From NCBI RefSeq assembly GCF_900198405.1, contig NZ_FZMR01000001.1:47459-111458 (forward strand): a DNA stretch of 64,000 nucleotides. The letters run 5' to 3'. This document shows, one piece after another, positions 38,176 to 46,580 of this stretch (position 1 is the first letter of the stretch; each line of letters starts with the position of its first letter). Position numbers and translations under genes: made by a program. Source of the stretch: Helicobacter cetorum. GTDB taxonomy: Bacteria > Campylobacterota > Campylobacteria > Campylobacterales > Helicobacteraceae. Below the pieces are notes generated by a model. That model worked only from the letters and a program-made list of their open reading frames with translations, ran no database searches and was not told the DNA's origin.

Positions 38176-38924
38176 GCTAATTCTAGTCCCACAGGGCAAT
38201 GATCACTCCCTAAAATATCTTTATAAATTAAAGCGTCTTTTAAATCTTTTTTTAAACTTTGAGAGCATAAAAAATAATCAATCCGCCAACCGATGTCTTT
38301 ATCTCTAGCTTGTTGCATATAGCTCCACCAAGTATAAGCTTTTTCTTTAGTAGGATAAAAATGCCTAAAAGTATCTAAAAAACCAGCGTTTAAAAGCTCA
38401 CTAAATTTTTCTCTTTCTTCATCGCTAAAACCAGCGTTTTTTCTATTAGCTTTAGGGTTTTCTAAATCAATTTCATTATGAGCGACATTTAAATCCCCAC
38501 ATACAATCACAGGCTTTTTAAGTTCTAAGTCTTTTAAAAATTTTTTAAACTCTATTTCCCAACGCATGCGATACTCTAATCTTGCTAAAGCTCGTTGCGA
38601 ATTTGGGGTATAGACATTCACTAGATAAAATTTATCAAATTCACAAGTAACTACTCGCCCCTCTGTGTCATGCTCTTCTATACCTATACCATAACTCACA
38701 TTTAAAGGCTCTGTTTTAGAAAAGGTAACGACCCCAGAATAGCCCTTTTTAATTGCACAATTCCAAAAATCAAAATACCCTTTAAATTCAAAGGTGTTTT
38801 GAACTTGTTGCATTTTAGATTCTTGGATACAAAAAATATCAGCATTCACACTTGTAAAAAAATCCATAAAACCTTTATTCATGCAAGCTCTCAAGCCATT
38901 CACATTCCATGAAATCAATTTCAT
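38172..38924 (-). CDS. xthA: Exodeoxyribonuclease III
   Basis: AP endonuclease/3'-exonuclease of base excision repair. The 250 residues contain the ISWNVNGLRA N-terminus (4-13, metal ligand Asn7), IQESK (Glu34), VNVYTPNSQ, the catalytic GDLNVAHNEIDL (about 142-153), and the terminal SDHCPVGLEL (catalytic His). Full length for the family. It is convergent with the OMP gene, overlapping by four bases. Confidence 0.95.
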   Translation of the reverse strand: MKLISWNVNGLRACMNKGFMDFFTSVNADIFCIQESKMQQVQNTFEFKGYFDFWNCAIKKGYSGVVTFSKTEPLNVSYGIGIEEHDTEGRVVTCEFDKFYLVNVYTPNSQRALARLEYRMRWEIEFKKFLKDLELKKPVIVCGDLNVAHNEIDLENPKANRKNAGFSDEEREKFSELLNAGFLDTFRHFYPTKEKAYTWWSYMQQARDKDIGWRIDYFLCSQSLKKDLKDALIYKDILGSDHCPVGLELA

Positions 38925-39028
38925 TTTTAATCCTTATTAAATTTTTGATTTAATTATATCTTTTTGATAGATTTTTTAAAAATTAAGCTTCATTTTACCT
39001 TTTTTATGTAATAATTTTTATATTGTTT

Positions 39029-39104
39029 GGCTTGATAGCTCAGTCGGTAGAGCAGAAGACTGAAAATCTTCGTGTCGGTGGTTCGATTCCGCCTCAAGCC
39101 ACCA
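39029..39104 (+). tRNA. tRNA-Phe (GAA)
   Basis: Complete cloverleaf: acceptor GGCTTGA pairs with TCAAGCC, D-arm with AGCTCAGTCGGTAGAGC, anticodon GAA in GACTGAAAATC, T-loop GGTTCGATTCC and an encoded CCA end. It stands alone between xthA and comH on the opposite strand. Confidence 0.97.
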
Positions 39105-39112
39105 TCTTAATT

Positions 39113-40534
39113 TTAAACTTCATTAAACAAATAATTTCCCCTTTTCACACAAACAAGCCGAGAATTTTCAATGCTTAAAGGCGTGCTTTTAGCTCGTTGT
39201 TGTTCTTCTATCTCTAAAGTGATACACACCCCTTCTTTTAAACGCACATGCTTTTTAACCCATTCTTTATATTCACTACTTTCTTTGACTATATCGTTTA
39301 AATAATGCCCCTCATACACTTCTACAAATTCCATAAATTTATCGCTCAAATGCAGTTCATTGTGCGTTATTTCACTTTTTCGTGTGGAAGTATAAGCTAA
39401 TTCGCTTGTTTCATAAAAAGTCGGCTCTACTTGATCATCTTGTTTGGGGCGTTCATAAACAGCTTTTATTAATTGCGTTGTAATTTCATATTGACTTTCC
39501 CAAGCCTGTTTTAAAGGTTCTTCAATAAGATAACATTGCCTAATTGTGCCATCTTTTCGCATTCTAGCTCCCTTGCACCTTTCTATAGAGCTTTTAGCTT
39601 GAAAAACAGAAAAATTATTTTTAGCTTCAAAAATTTGTGGCTCTTCTAAAGGCTCTGCTTTTTGGAGAGAGATTTTAGTATAAGGGGTAATGATTTTACC
39701 GGTTTTTCCTTCTGTTGTGTTGTAATCACAAGGAGTAATATCAGTGTAGGTTTGTTTTTCTTCATCAAAGCGTTTTAAAATACTAGGGCGACTTGCTTGT
39801 AAATGTTCGTCTTCATAAACCCACTTCCCACATGCAAATTCCTTAATATTAGGGTCTTTTATAGCTTTTTCTTCCGTATTTTCATCAATAGAGTTGTTAT
39901 TAAGTAACGTTTCTTCTGTAGGCATGATAATAAGATTATTTTCTTCTTTTTTTATTTTTGAATTATTTTGAGAAGTTTTTAAAGGGGGTTTTGTGTCGTT
40001 TATTTGTGTTTTTACTTCATTTGCTAGAGTTTGTTTGTTAGGAGTTGTTAAAGGCTGTAAAAAGCTATTTTTAGAAGTTTTAGAGCGTAGTTTGTTAGGA
40101 AAATCTAAATAGGAAAAGTTTTGTGAAGATTGTTGTGATAAAGGGGTTTTATTTTGTTGTTTTTGTATGGGTGTTTTTAAAGGAGATTTTAAAGAATTTG
40201 AGTGCTGTTCTTTAAATTCTTTTGAAGAAAATACAATTTGAGTGTTTTTAGGAATAATAGAACGATTAGGGCTTAAGATAGTTTGTAAAGAAGGTTTTTC
40301 ATCAAGGGGTTGGTAGGTATTTAAAGTAGCTATATGAGTAATTTTTAGCGTGAGTTTATTTTGTAGAGAAATTTTATAAGTTCCTAGAACTTGTTTATTT
40401 TCGTTAGAGTCAATGATTTTAGCTTTAAAAGTGCCTTGTTTGGGTGAAGTTTTAATTTCTTCTAAAAGTTCAATTACAAGAGCTTTAAGAGGGATTAGAG
40501 GAAATAAAAGAAATGTTAAAAGAATTTGGTTCAT
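39113..40534 (-). CDS. comH: ComH, periplasmic DNA-uptake competence protein
   Basis: In H. pylori ComH (HP1527) is a surface/periplasmic DNA-binding protein required for natural transformation. The 473 residues show a signal peptide (MNQILLTFLLFPLIPLKAL), a Gln/Asn/Lys-rich disordered stretch (about 100-210), and a cysteine-containing C-terminal domain (ACGKWVYEDEH, CKGARMRKDGTIRQCYLIEE). Identification rests on size, position between xthA and dnaA and layout; I recall no diagnostic motif. Located directly at the origin-side flank of dnaA. Confidence 0.75.
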   Translation of the reverse strand: MNQILLTFLLFPLIPLKALVIELLEEIKTSPKQGTFKAKIIDSNENKQVLGTYKISLQNKLTLKITHIATLNTYQPLDEKPSLQTILSPNRSIIPKNTQIVFSSKEFKEQHSNSLKSPLKTPIQKQQNKTPLSQQSSQNFSYLDFPNKLRSKTSKNSFLQPLTTPNKQTLANEVKTQINDTKPPLKTSQNNSKIKKEENNLIIMPTEETLLNNNSIDENTEEKAIKDPNIKEFACGKWVYEDEHLQASRPSILKRFDEEKQTYTDITPCDYNTTEGKTGKIITPYTKISLQKAEPLEEPQIFEAKNNFSVFQAKSSIERCKGARMRKDGTIRQCYLIEEPLKQAWESQYEITTQLIKAVYERPKQDDQVEPTFYETSELAYTSTRKSEITHNELHLSDKFMEFVEVYEGHYLNDIVKESSEYKEWVKKHVRLKEGVCITLEIEEQQRAKSTPLSIENSRLVCVKRGNYLFNEV

Positions 40535-40655
40535 AGTTTTTCCGTAGTTTTATGGTGTAAAGATTGTAGCTTAAAAAACTTAGGATTTTAGATCATTAAG
40601 AGAGTAAAAGAATTTTAGTTATTAAGAGTATTGAAAATAGTAGCAGTAGTAGAGG

Positions 40656-40769
40656 TGTGAAAGAGTGGAATGAAATTAAAATCGGCTTTGCTAATTTCGT
40701 TTTTAAGGGAGTTATGAGAGATTTAAAGGAGTGAATGAAACGCTTTTTTAGTTTCTTTTTTCATTCACA
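40656..40769. other. oriC1-like DnaA-box cluster
   Basis: The comH-dnaA gap holds H. pylori-type DnaA boxes: AGTGAATGAA at 40730-40739 and the exact TTCATTCACA at 40760-40769, with weaker TGTGAAAGAG near 40656. H. pylori has a bipartite origin with oriC1 at this place. Confidence 0.75.
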
Positions 40770-40781
40770 TTCAAAATTATC

Positions 40782-42107
40782 TTAGGTGCTGAGCTTGTTT
40801 TTGATTTCTATCACTAGGTTAGAAACGATAGCGTTTTTTTCTTCTAGCATCTTTTTAATGCTAGAGTAGCTTTTAGAAATGCTAGAATGGTCTTTTAAAT
40901 TTAGAGATTGAGCGAGTGAAAGTGTGGAATTAGGTGTATAGAGCTTGGCAAAATACACGACTAATTTTCTAGCTAAAACCACATTTTTTTGGCGTGAAGT
41001 TGTTTTGATTTCACTAGATTTTACATTCAAGCTTTGAGCGACAGCGAGCAAGATATTTTCTAAATTAGCGCTTTCTATGTTGTCTTTTTGAAAGCCCTCT
41101 AGAGCGTTTTTAGCTAAATTAAGATCAATTTTTGCATTCATTAGGCCTGTACTCACTCTAATAGTAGAGATAGCACCCTCAATTTCACGGATATTATCGC
41201 TATTTTGGGCGAGATATTCCATCACATCTTCGGGCAAATCCATTTTGTTGAGTTGACATTTTTGTTTGACAATAGAAAGTTTGGTTTCTAAATCAGGGGG
41301 CATTGCTTTAGCTACAGCACCAGAAGTAAAGCGCGATTTTAGGCGTTCTTCTAAACCAATGATTTCTTTGGGCGGTTTATCAGAAATGAGAACAATTTGC
41401 TTTTTCTTTTCATAAAGAGTGTTAAAAGTATGGTAAAACTCTTCTTCTAGCTGGGGTTTTCCTTGCAAAAATTGAGCGTCATCTAGTAAGAAAAAATCGC
41501 AATTTCTGTATTTATCCCTAAATTTATCCATCGTTTTATTGTGTAGGCGGGCTTTATAGTCGTTCAAAAATTCTTCAGCCGTAAGCAATACGACTTTTTT
41601 ATGTTTTTCTAAGGCATGGTTGCCAATAGCGTTTAAAATATGCGTTTTTCCTAACCCTGTGCCACCATAAAAAAGCACCGGATTATAAGGAGGGGTATCG
41701 CTTTGGGCAATTTTTTTAGCGATTTCATAAACGGCGTTACCGCATTTACCTACCACAAAGTTTTCAAAAGTATAAGAGGCGTTAATACTAGATTTAGCTG
41801 CATCGTAGTTGATAGCGGGGCGTTCAGTCGCTTGCACTTTAGAGCTGACTTCAAAACGCACCCCAACGCTATGGGTTAAGTGCATGCCAATTTTATTTTG
41901 GCTTAAAAGTTCTGAAAGTAATGCAGAATATTTGGATTTAATGTAATTGCATATAAGCATGTTAGGTGCCATAAAGACTGCAACATCGCTTTTGCTTGCA
42001 TTAGGATTATATTTAAGCTGGCTTAAATAGCTGTCGTATTCTGTGGGGCTAACTTTTTGCTTGACTAAGTCCAAGATTTCTTTTTCAATATTGTTGTTTT
42101 TATCCAT
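40782..42107 (-). CDS. dnaA: Chromosomal replication initiator DnaA
   Basis: Binds DnaA boxes at oriC and melts the origin. The 441 residues include N-terminal domain I (1-85), Walker A GGTGLGKTHIL (about 147), Walker B FFLLDDAQFL, sensor regions, and the DnaA signature helix in LKDHSSISKSYSSIKKM near the C-terminus. It is flanked on both sides by DnaA-box clusters, as in H. pylori. Confidence 0.97.
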   Translation of the reverse strand: MDKNNNIEKEILDLVKQKVSPTEYDSYLSQLKYNPNASKSDVAVFMAPNMLICNYIKSKYSALLSELLSQNKIGMHLTHSVGVRFEVSSKVQATERPAINYDAAKSSINASYTFENFVVGKCGNAVYEIAKKIAQSDTPPYNPVLFYGGTGLGKTHILNAIGNHALEKHKKVVLLTAEEFLNDYKARLHNKTMDKFRDKYRNCDFFLLDDAQFLQGKPQLEEEFYHTFNTLYEKKKQIVLISDKPPKEIIGLEERLKSRFTSGAVAKAMPPDLETKLSIVKQKCQLNKMDLPEDVMEYLAQNSDNIREIEGAISTIRVSTGLMNAKIDLNLAKNALEGFQKDNIESANLENILLAVAQSLNVKSSEIKTTSRQKNVVLARKLVVYFAKLYTPNSTLSLAQSLNLKDHSSISKSYSSIKKMLEEKNAIVSNLVIEIKNKLST

Positions 42108-42153
42108 AGGCGTTATTATAGCGTGTTAGGTATTAGTTTAATGGTCAAATCCA

Positions 42154-42207
42154 TGTGAATGAAATGTGAATAGAATGTGATTTTCTAGTGAATGAAATGT
42201 GAATGAA
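42154..42207. other. oriC2-like DnaA-box cluster
   Basis: Just upstream of dnaA are two perfect TGTGAATGAA boxes (42154-42163, 42198-42207; reverse of TTCATTCACA), one AGTGAATGAA (42187-42196) and one weaker TGTGAATAGA (42165-42174). H. pylori oriC2, which carries the unwinding element, sits at the same place. Confidence 0.85.
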
Positions 42208-42242
42208 AGATAAAAAGGCGTTTGAAAAGATTGACTAAACTT

Positions 42243-42431
42243 TCAAATGCCAAGTTCGTTTTTTAGCCTTTTAGATGGTATGAGAGATTTTTTGATTCTC
42301 CTAATGTGCTTGCAAGATAAGCGTATAGAAATGAATAAATAAGCAAAAAGAACACCAAATAAAAAGAGCAAGCAAGTAAAGACGAGAGATTCGTCTGAGT
42401 AATGAAATAAGATAAACAATAAAGTCCCCAT
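42243..42431 (-). CDS. Small two-helix membrane protein inside the oriC2 region
   Basis: A 62-residue frame from ATG at 42431 (AAAGGTG about 10 bases upstream) encodes two hydrophobic segments (GTLLFILFHY and LVFTCLLFLFGVLFAYLFISI) and a basic tail rich in Lys/Arg (KHIRRIKKSLIPSKRLK). An upstream TTG is possible but has no ribosome site. No family recognised. It lies between the DnaA boxes and the AT-rich repeat, so transcription of it would cross the origin. Confidence 0.5.
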   Translation of the reverse strand: MGTLLFILFHYSDESLVFTCLLFLFGVLFAYLFISIRLSCKHIRRIKKSLIPSKRLKNELGI

Positions 42432-42481
42432 TATTAAACAACACCTTTTAACAATTCTAAGCAATTAAATTTTCTAAATCA

Positions 42482-42509
42482 TTTAGAATTTAGAATTTAG
42501 AATTTAGAA
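42482..42509 (+). repeat. Four tandem TTTAGAA heptamers
   Basis: Four perfect copies of TTTAGAA in a row, at one side of an AT-only tract (to about 42545) upstream of punB. The position, about 275 bases from the DnaA boxes, suits a DNA-unwinding element, which is inference. Confidence 0.6.
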
Positions 42510-42571
42510 TATTGTATAAAATATGAATAAATTGTTAGTAAATAAAACTAGCGCTTAATTAAAGGAGAAAA

Positions 42572-43114
42572 ATGTTACTTTGTGCTGGAAGAAATGAAAC
42601 TTTAAAAGGGGCTAAACCTATCGGTGTAGGTTTAATAGAAAGTGCGATAAATCTCACTTGCTTATGCTTAAAAAATCCTAGTATAGAGAGCCTTGTTTTT
42701 ATAGGGAGTGCTGGGAGCTATAATAAAGATATAAAGCTTTTAAGCGTTCTTGAAAGTGTTGAATGCTATCAAATTGAAGAGAGTTTTAGTAACCTTAATA
42801 GCTACACGCCTTTAGATAATGTGATAAAAATAGAATGCGAAGAAAAAGCCCTTTTTCAAAGAGTGAAAGTTAATAGCAGTAATTACATTCACACCAATGA
42901 AATTTTTGCCAAAAAAATGGCTCAAAATAATATTTTATTAGAAAACATGGAATTTTTTAGCGTGTTAAGCGTGGCTAAAACTTTTTGTTTAAAAGCTAGG
43001 GGGATTTTTTGTGTGAGTAATTATGTGGGTCTTAACGCTCATAAGGAATTTAAAGAAAATCATGCTCAAGTCAAACAGATTTTAGAAAACACGCTTAAAA
43101 CTTATCAAGGATAG
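42572..43114 (+). CDS. punB: Purine nucleoside phosphorylase-like protein
   Basis: A 180-residue member of the nucleoside phosphorylase/MTAN superfamily. FIGSAGSYN (about 49) and the late LSVAKTFCLKARGIFCVSNYVG fit the phosphate/nucleoside-binding strands of the fold. It is short compared with typical PNPs (about 235), as is its H. pylori counterpart HP1530. Good AAAGGAG precedes ATG. First gene on the plus-strand side of the origin. Confidence 0.8.
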   Translation: MLLCAGRNETLKGAKPIGVGLIESAINLTCLCLKNPSIESLVFIGSAGSYNKDIKLLSVLESVECYQIEESFSNLNSYTPLDNVIKIECEEKALFQRVKVNSSNYIHTNEIFAKKMAQNNILLENMEFFSVLSVAKTFCLKARGIFCVSNYVGLNAHKEFKENHAQVKQILENTLKTYQG

Positions 43115-43153
43115 TTTAGCTATCATGTAACATTCTAAATTAAAGGCAATAAG

Positions 43154-43393
43154 ATGTTTGAAAAAATACGCAAGATTTTAGCGGATATTGAAGATGCACA
43201 GAGTGAAATTGAAATGCTTTTGAAATTAGCGAATTTGAATTTGGGGGATTTTATTGAAATTAAAAGAGGGAGTATGGATATGCCTAGTAGCGTAAATGAA
43301 GCGTTTTTTACGCAATTAAGCGAAGAAGTGGAGCATTTAAAGGAATTGATAAACGCTTTAAATAAAATTAAAAGAGAATTGTTGGTGTTTTAA
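43154..43393 (+). CDS. Small conserved Helicobacter protein (DUF2443-like)
   Basis: The 79 residues, mostly helical and acidic, resemble the small Helicobacter-only DUF2443 proteins (HP1531). Start ATG is 39 bases after punB and the stop abuts the ATG of glmS directly, so it is part of the punB-orf-glmS-thyX transcript. Function unknown. Confidence 0.78.
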   Translation: MFEKIRKILADIEDAQSEIEMLLKLANLNLGDFIEIKRGSMDMPSSVNEAFFTQLSEEVEHLKELINALNKIKRELLVF

Positions 43394-45187
43394 ATGTGTG
43401 GGATTGTAGGTTATATAGGAAATAGTGAAAAAAAGCAAATCCTTTTAGAAGGCTTAAAAGAATTAGAATATAGGGGTTATGATAGTGCTGGTTTAGCGGT
43501 ATTAAGTAATGACAATTTAGAAGTGTATAAAACGCAAGGGAAATTAGAAAATCTCAAATTAGAGCTTGAAAATAAAGAGTTTTTGAATTTTGGCGTGAGT
43601 ATCGCTCACACAAGATGGGCAACCCATGGAAAGCCCAGTAGTATAAACGCTCATCCGCATTTCACAGAAAATTTAGCGTTAGTGCATAATGGGATTATTG
43701 AAAATTATGCAAGTTTAAAAAAAGAATTAGAATCTAAAGGGCATGTGTTTTTAAGCCAAACTGATACTGAAGTCATCGCCCATCTATTAGAAGAAACGCT
43801 TAAAAGTGAGTGCGATTTATTGAAAGCTTTTCAAAAATGTATTAGTCTTTTAGAAGGGAGTTATGCAATCTTAATGCTCCATAAAAAGGCTAAAGAAAGT
43901 TTGTTTTATGCTAAATCTTCTTCGCCTTTAGTCGTGGGTAAGGGTAAAGAGGGGTTATTTTTTGCATCAAGTTTGAGTGTGTTAGCAAATAAAGTGGAGC
44001 AATTTGTAGTCCTAGAAGAAAATAGTGTGGGGCAAATTTCTTTAGAGAGTTTTAAAGATTTAAAAAATATTGAAAACATGAAAGACTACGCCTTTGATAA
44101 TGAAGATAACTCTAAGGGTCATTTTAGAAATTATTTAGAAAAAGAGATTTATGAGCAACATAGTAGCCTATTAGAGTGCTTAGAGGGGCGTTTAGAAGGC
44201 TTGAATGTGTATTGTGAAATTGACCCTAAGTTTTTAGAAAATGTAACAGAAATCACGCTGTGTTCTTGTGGGAGTAGCTATCATGCGAGTATGGCTAGTG
44301 TGTATTTATTTGAAAGATTAGCCAAAGTGAGAGCAAGAGCCATTTTAGCGAGCGAATACCGCTATGCTAACTTTAAGACTAATAAAAACGAGCTTTTTAT
44401 AGCGATTTCTCAAAGTGGCGAAACCGCTGATACCTTAGAAGCCTTAAAATTAGCTAAAGCTCAAGGGCTTAAAACCATTAGTTTGTGTAACGCCCCCTTT
44501 AGCATGATGAGTAGAATTAGTGATTACACTCTTTTAACTAGAGCAGGCGTAGAAAGAAGCGTAGCCTCTACTAAGGCGTTTTCTTCACAAGTGATGCTTT
44601 TATGGCTCTTAAGCGTGTATGTAGGCAAACAACTTGGCAGTATTTCTAAAGAAGAAGAAAAACTTCAAGCTAAAAGCATGTTAAATAGCGTGAATGCTAT
44701 GCAAATAGAGCCTAAGTTGCATGAAAAAATCAAACGCTTATCCAAACGCTACTTGCATGGGCATGGCTTTTTTTATATCGGGCGTGATGTGTTTTACCCA
44801 CTCGCTTTAGAAGGGGCGTTGAAACTTAAAGAAATCAGTTATTTACACGCTGAAGGGTATGCGAGTGCGGAAATGAAACATGGGCCTATTGCATTAGTGG
44901 ATTCTAATCTTTTTACGATTGCACTATTATCTAAGCATTTGTTATTTGATAAAACTAAGAGTAATATTGAAGAATTAAGCGCAAGAGATTCTACGATTTG
45001 TGTGTTAAGCTCTGAAGTTTTAGAAATAGCTGATGATTTTATCAAGCTAGAAAAAAGTGAGAGTTATATGGAAGAATTTTTTCGCATGAATTTAGCGTTA
45101 CAACTTTTAGCCTTAGAAATTGCAATGCGATTAAATTATGATGTAGACCACCCTAGAAATCTAGCTAAAAGTGTAACTGTGGAGTGA
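43394..45187 (+). CDS. glmS: Glutamine-fructose-6-phosphate aminotransferase
   Basis: Makes glucosamine-6-phosphate for peptidoglycan and LPS. The 597 residues start MCGIVGYIG, with Cys2 the glutaminase nucleophile after Met removal, and contain ARWATHG-type motif [18 protein letters not shown]. Two SIS isomerase domains follow ([53 protein letters not shown]) and the C-terminal [15 protein letters not shown] is the family signature. No glmS ribozyme is evident upstream. Confidence 0.97.
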   Translation: MCGIVGYIGNSEKKQILLEGLKELEYRGYDSAGLAVLSNDNLEVYKTQGKLENLKLELENKEFLNFGVSIAHTRWATHGKPSSINAHPHFTENLALVHNGIIENYASLKKELESKGHVFLSQTDTEVIAHLLEETLKSECDLLKAFQKCISLLEGSYAILMLHKKAKESLFYAKSSSPLVVGKGKEGLFFASSLSVLANKVEQFVVLEENSVGQISLESFKDLKNIENMKDYAFDNEDNSKGHFRNYLEKEIYEQHSSLLECLEGRLEGLNVYCEIDPKFLENVTEITLCSCGSSYHASMASVYLFERLAKVRARAILASEYRYANFKTNKNELFIAISQSGETADTLEALKLAKAQGLKTISLCNAPFSMMSRISDYTLLTRAGVERSVASTKAFSSQVMLLWLLSVYVGKQLGSISKEEEKLQAKSMLNSVNAMQIEPKLHEKIKRLSKRYLHGHGFFYIGRDVFYPLALEGALKLKEISYLHAEGYASAEMKHGPIALVDSNLFTIALLSKHLLFDKTKSNIEELSARDSTICVLSSEVLEIADDFIKLEKSESYMEEFFRMNLALQLLALEIAMRLNYDVDHPRNLAKSVTVE

Positions 45188-45191
45188 TATA

Positions 45192-45827
45192 ATGGAAGTG
45201 ATTTGTAAGCATTTTACCCCTTTAGAAGTAGCGTCTCAAGCGATTAGGACTTGCTGGCAAAGTTTTGAATACAGCGATGATGGGGGCTGTAAGGATAAGG
45301 ATTTAATTCATAGAGTAGGCAATATCTACAGGCATTCTTCAACTTTAGAGCATTTATTCTACAATTTTGAGATTAAGGGCTTAAGTAGGGGGGCGTTACA
45401 AGAACTAAGCCGTCATAGAATAGCAAGTCTAAGTGTAAAGTCTAGCCGCTATACTCTAAGAGAGCTTAAAGACAAAGAGAGTTTTTTACCCATAAATGAG
45501 ACTAATCTAGCTAGAGCGAAAGAATTTTTAGTGTTTGTAGATAATGAAAAAGTCAATGAAATGAGTGTTCTAGCTTTAGAAAATTTAAGGGTTTTATTAA
45601 GCGAGCATAATATCAAAAACGATTTAGCCAAATACGCCATGCCTGAAAGTTATAAAACGCATTTAGCCTATAGCATTAACGCACGCTCTTTGCAAAATCT
45701 ATTGACTTTACGAAGTAGCAATAAAGCCTTAAAAGAAATGCAAGATTTAGCTCACGCCCTATTCAACGCTTTACCTAATGAGCATCAATATTTATTTGAA
45801 GATTGCTTAAAACATAAAGAGAATTAA
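45192..45827 (+). CDS. thyX: Flavin-dependent thymidylate synthase
   Basis: Makes dTMP from dUMP using FAD and folate. The 211 residues include the ThyX motif, here SRHRIASLSVKSSRYT (about 75-90) matching RHRxxSxxxxSxRY, and the C-terminal ARSLQNLLTLR region. Located five bases after glmS. H. pylori uses ThyX only. After it the synteny with H. pylori breaks and accessory DNA begins. Confidence 0.95.
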   Translation: MEVICKHFTPLEVASQAIRTCWQSFEYSDDGGCKDKDLIHRVGNIYRHSSTLEHLFYNFEIKGLSRGALQELSRHRIASLSVKSSRYTLRELKDKESFLPINETNLARAKEFLVFVDNEKVNEMSVLALENLRVLLSEHNIKNDLAKYAMPESYKTHLAYSINARSLQNLLTLRSSNKALKEMQDLAHALFNALPNEHQYLFEDCLKHKEN

Positions 45828-46040
45828 AAGGTGTTTGATTTTAGCCAAACGCCTTGTGATTGAATGTTTTGAAATACAATGCTTTTAAAAAATAAAATAT
45901 TTTAAAAAGGATTAAAAACGATTTACTTTTAAAGTTTCAAATTCTCTTTCGTTAAACCCTTTCGCTTTAAAACCTATTCTAAAACGAACGCTTAAGTTTT
46001 AAAAATGCCATGTTTAGTTTTTAATCTTTTGATTATTTAT
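45828..46040. other. AT-rich gap after thyX
   Basis: About 210 bases with no gene I can support; no strong hairpin. It leads into the duplicated small-peptide modules. Confidence 0.5.
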
Positions 46041-46069
46041 TTTTTAAAAAATAAAATTTAAGTTTTGTT

Positions 46070-46112
46070 CTAGGGAAGTTAAACGCCTAAAGAAAGTAGG
46101 AACTTCTCTAGG
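46070..46112 (+). promoter_or_regulatory. 5' leader hairpin, copy A
   Basis: CTAGGGAAGTT (46070-46080) pairs over 11 bases, with one G-U, to AACTTCTCTAG (46101-46111). The loop AAACGCCTAAAGAAAGTAGG is nearly identical in copy B. Confidence 0.75.
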
Positions 46113-46148
46113 TGTTTGCTCTCTAAGTTCAACTTAAAGGAGCAACAA

Positions 46149-46208
46149 ATGAAATATGTTGTAATTGTAACATTATTATGCATGATTTTAGTAACTTTTT
46201 GTTATTAA
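46149..46208 (+). CDS. 19-residue hydrophobic peptide, copy A
   Basis: ATG to TAA, peptide MKYVVIVTLLCMILVTFCY, preceded by AAGGAG 7 bases before ATG. It would form a single short membrane-spanning segment. Compared with copy B, 13 of 19 residues are identical, and six of those codons differ only by synonymous changes, which argues that the peptide is translated and selected. All replacements but one keep a small or hydrophobic residue. No known family recognised; the size and form recall type I toxin peptides. Confidence 0.65.
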   Translation: MKYVVIVTLLCMILVTFCY

Positions 46209-46231
46209 AATCATGGGGGTATAAAACCCCC
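46182..46231 (+). terminator. Two abutting hairpins over the stop codon, copy A
   Basis: Left arm 46182-46195 and right arm 46201-46214 form a 14-pair stem with one G-U and loop TTTTT, covering codons 12-19, the stop and six bases beyond. It is followed without a gap by GGGGG/CCCCC (46215-46219 with 46227-46231), probably a terminator. Confidence 0.75.
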
Positions 46232-46373
46232 TTACATTACAATGCTTTCATTAAGTTTTATATCTTTTTAAATCTTTCATAATATTTTTTACCACAACGC
46301 ATAATCGTCAATTAAAGCTTTTTCAAATTTCTTTTTTGTTTTTCTTTTATTTTTTAAAAAATAAGCTTTAGGA

Positions 46374-46379
46374 TATAAT
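46374..46379 (+). promoter_or_regulatory. -10 box of copy B
   Basis: TATAAT in GGATATAATTTAATTC. A start seven bases later would place the 5' hairpin at the very end of the transcript (C46386). Confidence 0.65.
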
Positions 46380-46385
46380 TTAATT

Positions 46386-46428
46386 CTAGGGAAGTTAAAC
46401 GCCTAAAGAAGGTAGGAACTTCTCTAGG
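46386..46428 (+). promoter_or_regulatory. 5' leader hairpin, copy B
   Basis: CTAGGGAAGTT (46386-46396) pairs with AACTTCTCTAG (46417-46427). A 5'-terminal stem such as this is known to protect and silence type I toxin mRNAs in Helicobacter; the parallel is inference. Confidence 0.75.
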
Positions 46429-46463
46429 CAGTATCTTTCCTAAATTTAATTTAAGGAGATACA

Positions 46464-46523
46464 ATGAACTACATTGTCATTATAGCACTATTGTGTGCAA
46501 TTTTAGTAACACCTTGTTATTAA
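46464..46523 (+). CDS. 19-residue hydrophobic peptide, copy B
   Basis: Peptide MNYIVIIALLCAILVTPCY with AAGGAG 7 bases before ATG. Shares Y3, LLC at 9-11, ILVT at 13-16 and CY at the end with copy A. Two cysteines (11 and 18) are invariant between the copies. Of the two modules this one has the better promoter, so it is the likelier active gene. Confidence 0.68.
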   Translation: MNYIVIIALLCAILVTPCY

Positions 46524-46550
46524 AATTGTGGGGAGCTTTAAAAACTCCCC
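46497..46550 (+). terminator. Two abutting hairpins over the stop codon, copy B
   Basis: Arms 46497-46510 and 46516-46529 give a 14-pair stem with two G-U pairs and loop ACCTT; GGGGAG (46530-46535) pairs with CTCCCC (46545-46550) followed by TTTAA. Relative to copy A, base pairs G-C to A-U and U-A to C-G have changed on both sides, i.e. true covariation. Confidence 0.78.
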
Positions 46551-46580
46551 TTTAATGCAATGTTTTCATTACATTGATTT

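Larger units (their letters stand above)
46041..46231 (+). repeat. Small-peptide/hairpin module, copy A
   Basis: First of two tandem homologous units (second at 46351-46550). Shared order: TTTTTAAAAAATAA, 5' hairpin, Shine-Dalgarno, 19-codon ORF, hairpin across the stop codon, GC hairpin. Copy A lacks a good -10 box at the position where copy B has TATAAT (TTAAGT instead), so it may be weakly expressed. Confidence 0.85.
46351..46550 (+). repeat. Small-peptide/hairpin module, copy B
   Basis: Second tandem unit, offset 310-316 bases from copy A. All elements are conserved in order and spacing, while sequence has drifted in a way that preserves peptide and stems. Confidence 0.85.

Noticed and set aside
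43320..43400. glmS ribozyme
   Set aside because: The preceding gene abuts the glmS start directly, leaving no space for the ribozyme.
45828..46580. IS605-type or other insertion sequence after thyX
   Set aside because: H. pylori 26695 has IS605 near here, but I found no transposase frame or terminal repeats in this window.
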